NCBI GenBank assembly: GCA_030604325.1
Contig: JAUVWC010000071.1
Coordinates: forward strand, 1-6,762
DNA: 6,762 bases
DNA from: Candidatus Zixiibacteriota bacterium
Lineage (GTDB): Bacteria > Blakebacterota > Blakebacteria > Blakebacterales > Blakebacteraceae
Direction of reading: 5' to 3'
In this document: piece after piece, positions 5,350 through 6,762 of the stretch
Position numbering within the stretch: position 1 is the stretch's first letter
Layout of the letters: every line of letters begins with the position of its first letter
Position numbers and translations under genes: made by a program
The notes under the pieces: model-generated
The model's database searches: none
Seen by the model: only the letters and a program-made list of their open reading frames with translations
What the model was told of the DNA's origin: nothing

Positions 5350-6762
5350 ATGAAAAAGATCGCAATCGGTGCTCTGACATGTGGCCTCCTGCTGGCCGTC
5401 ATGAGCACATCGGTTGAGGCCCAGTGGGAAGAACAGGTACGCACCCAGCTTGATGCCGCCACCGAGCTGTTGACGGGACAGGGATATATCCTGGCCCAGG
5501 AATATCATATCAGCACCCTGGAACAATCGGCCAAGGAACGTATCACCGTAACGCTGAGCGCCGGTGTGGAGTATCAGATCCTCGGGGTCTGTGACAACGA
5601 CTGCAACGACCTCGATCTCACTCTCTACGACCCCCGTGGTAAAGCCATTACGATGGATATCGAGGTGGATGACACGCCGGTACTCCTCCACACGCCGAGT
5701 CAGACGGGCAACTTCGAGATCGAAGTCATCATGGTGGGATGTGATGTCTCCCCCTGTTTCTACGGCGTAGGCATATGGTCCAAAGGCGGAGGCGCCGCCC
5801 CGCAGGCCGGGGGGGCAGTCACGCACCGGGGTAGCCTGGGCCCGGGCGATTCGCAGCTGAGTGCCGGCCAGTATTACGACAACTACACCTTTGAGGCCAG
5901 AGCCGGCCAGCACGTTGTCGTCGATATGACCTCCAGTGATTTTGACACCTATCTTGGGGTGGGCCCACCGAGTGGGGAAAACACCGAGAACGACGACTAC
6001 CAGGAGTCAACAGGCCACTCCCGTGTAGAACTGGATATCAACGAGACCGGAACGTGGAGTGTCATCGCCACCTCGTACACGAAGGGGGAAACCGGATCAT
6101 ACGAGGCGGTAATCACCCTCTCCGGCGGTCCGGGTGGTGGACCGGGCGGGATAAGGGTGGAGACAGGAACGCTGACCAAGGGCGACCAGACGCTCTCCTC
6201 AGGAGAGTACGTAGATTCCTACACCATGGAGGGGCGCACAGGCGAGAAGGTCATTATCGACCTGCGCTCGGCCGACTTCGACCCTTATCTAATCGTTTTC
6301 GCCCCGAGTGGTGAGCAATTCGATAACGACGATCACGAGGGGGACGGCCATCGCTCCCTCCTCTCCCTCGATCTCGCCGAGGATGGCGAGTACACCGTTG
6401 CGGTGACCTCGTATAAAGCCGGGGAAACAGGAACATATGATCTTCAGATACAGAGTGGCAGTGCCGAGGCGATCCCCAGCGGTCCCCGCACCGAACGCGG
6501 CCAGCTGGCCTCGGGCGACGATACGATGCGCTCCGGCGAGTATGCCGACGCGTACACGTTCGAGGCAGTGCCCGGACAGCATGCCCGCCTCGACGTCTCC
6601 TCCTCCGACTTCGACACCTACCTCATGCTGCTGGGACCGGGTGAGATCAGGCAGGAGAACGACGATGTAGAAGGTGCCCCCGGCCACAGCATCATCGAAA
6701 TGGACCTCACCGAGGTCGGGACCTACAACGTCATCGTGACCTCTTATGCCACCGGCGAGACC
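5350..6762 (+). CDS. Secreted protein with Cys-paired N-terminal domain and three or more PPC-like repeats (3' partial)
   Basis: The frame stays open for 471 codons to the window edge, so the C-terminus is missing. The ATG at 5350 follows GGGGA (5341-5345). A classical signal peptide (MKK, hydrophobic core 5-19) probably ends at VEA, residues 22-24. Residues 25-145 form a first domain with two close cysteine pairs, CDNDC (81-85) and CDVSPC (131-136), plus DLDLTLYDPRG (87-97); this resembles a divergent PPC-like beta domain stabilised by disulfides. Three tandem repeats follow, starting at Gly161, Gly273 and Gly384. Each carries GD-x(5)-SGEY-type turns, S-[SA]-DFD-[TP]-YL, NDD, and TSY-x-x-GET-GxY. 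They match the pre-peptidase C-terminal type (PF04151-like) and are joined by Gly/Pro-rich linkers (146-157, 258-267). Such repeats often accompany secreted proteases, so a catalytic domain may lie beyond the edge, but none is seen. Extracellular or cell-surface location is inferred. Confidence 0.85.
   Translation, partial: MKKIAIGALTCGLLLAVMSTSVEAQWEEQVRTQLDAATELLTGQGYILAQEYHISTLEQSAKERITVTLSAGVEYQILGVCDNDCNDLDLTLYDPRGKAITMDIEVDDTPVLLHTPSQTGNFEIEVIMVGCDVSPCFYGVGIWSKGGGAAPQAGGAVTHRGSLGPGDSQLSAGQYYDNYTFEARAGQHVVVDMTSSDFDTYLGVGPPSGENTENDDYQESTGHSRVELDINETGTWSVIATSYTKGETGSYEAVITLSGGPGGGPGGIRVETGTLTKGDQTLSSGEYVDSYTMEGRTGEKVIIDLRSADFDPYLIVFAPSGEQFDNDDHEGDGHRSLLSLDLAEDGEYTVAVTSYKAGETGTYDLQIQSGSAEAIPSGPRTERGQLASGDDTMRSGEYADAYTFEAVPGQHARLDVSSSDFDTYLMLLGPGEIRQENDDVEGAPGHSIIEMDLTEVGTYNVIVTSYATGET
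5830..6762 (+). repeat. Three tandem PPC-like protein repeats (third incomplete)
   Basis: The units begin at 5830, 6166 and 6499, giving periods of 112 and 111 codons including linkers. Invariant landmarks are the DFD motif (residues 197-199, 309-311, 420-422), the NDD motif (214-216, 326-328, 437-439) and TSY followed by GET (241-248, 353-360, 464-470 or 471). Amino-acid identity is concentrated in these motifs. The DNA is clearly diverged, with different synonymous codons, so the duplication is old rather than a recent slippage event. The third unit is cut by the window edge just after GET. Confidence 0.85.

Noticed and set aside
5260..5913. A 217-codon minus-strand frame opposite the start of the repeat protein.
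   Set aside because: The opposite strand encodes a signal peptide and a coherent Cys-paired domain with a good ribosome site; this frame shows no family features.

Overview
The window comes from a Gram-negative bacterium of moderately high GC content. It holds six protein-coding genes, five complete and one running off the right edge. The gene repertoire is a 6-bladed beta-propeller lipoprotein, a DUF1080-type sugar hydrolase, an exported TPR protein and a secreted protein with tandem PPC-like repeats. This mix is common in Gemmatimonadota, Acidobacteriota, Latescibacterota and similar environmental lineages. The phylum is an inference from gene style only; no marker gene is present. No tRNA, rRNA, mobile element, CRISPR array or phage gene was seen.

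Layout. Positions 8-1866 (minus strand) form a likely two-gene unit: an AI-2E/PerM-family membrane permease (772-1866), then a small predicted outer-membrane beta-barrel protein (8-733, or 8-766 if a GTG with a better ribosome site is used). A 98-base divergent gap (1867-1964) carries a fair sigma70-like promoter for the permease. On the plus strand follow an exported TPR protein (1965-3050) and a beta-propeller lipoprotein (3086-4411; a GTG overlapping the TPR stop codon is an alternative start). They probably form one transcript. The propeller gene runs convergently into a minus-strand DUF1080/3-keto-disaccharide hydrolase gene (4244-5050), and the two coding regions overlap by 168 bases. 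After a 299-base divergent gap (5051-5349) a plus-strand gene (5350 to beyond 6762) encodes a secreted protein. It has a cysteine-paired N-terminal domain followed by at least three PPC-like repeats of about 111 residues, and its 3' end is not in the window.

How the genes fit together. Every product is predicted to be membrane-embedded or exported: one inner-membrane permease, one outer-membrane barrel, two likely lipoproteins and two proteins with cleavable signal peptides. This is a cell-envelope and secretome neighbourhood, but no shared pathway can be shown from sequence. I see no convincing defence, toxin or other novel multi-gene system. The most interesting items are the repeat protein at the right edge, the long convergent overlap, and the ambiguous starts at three gene junctions.
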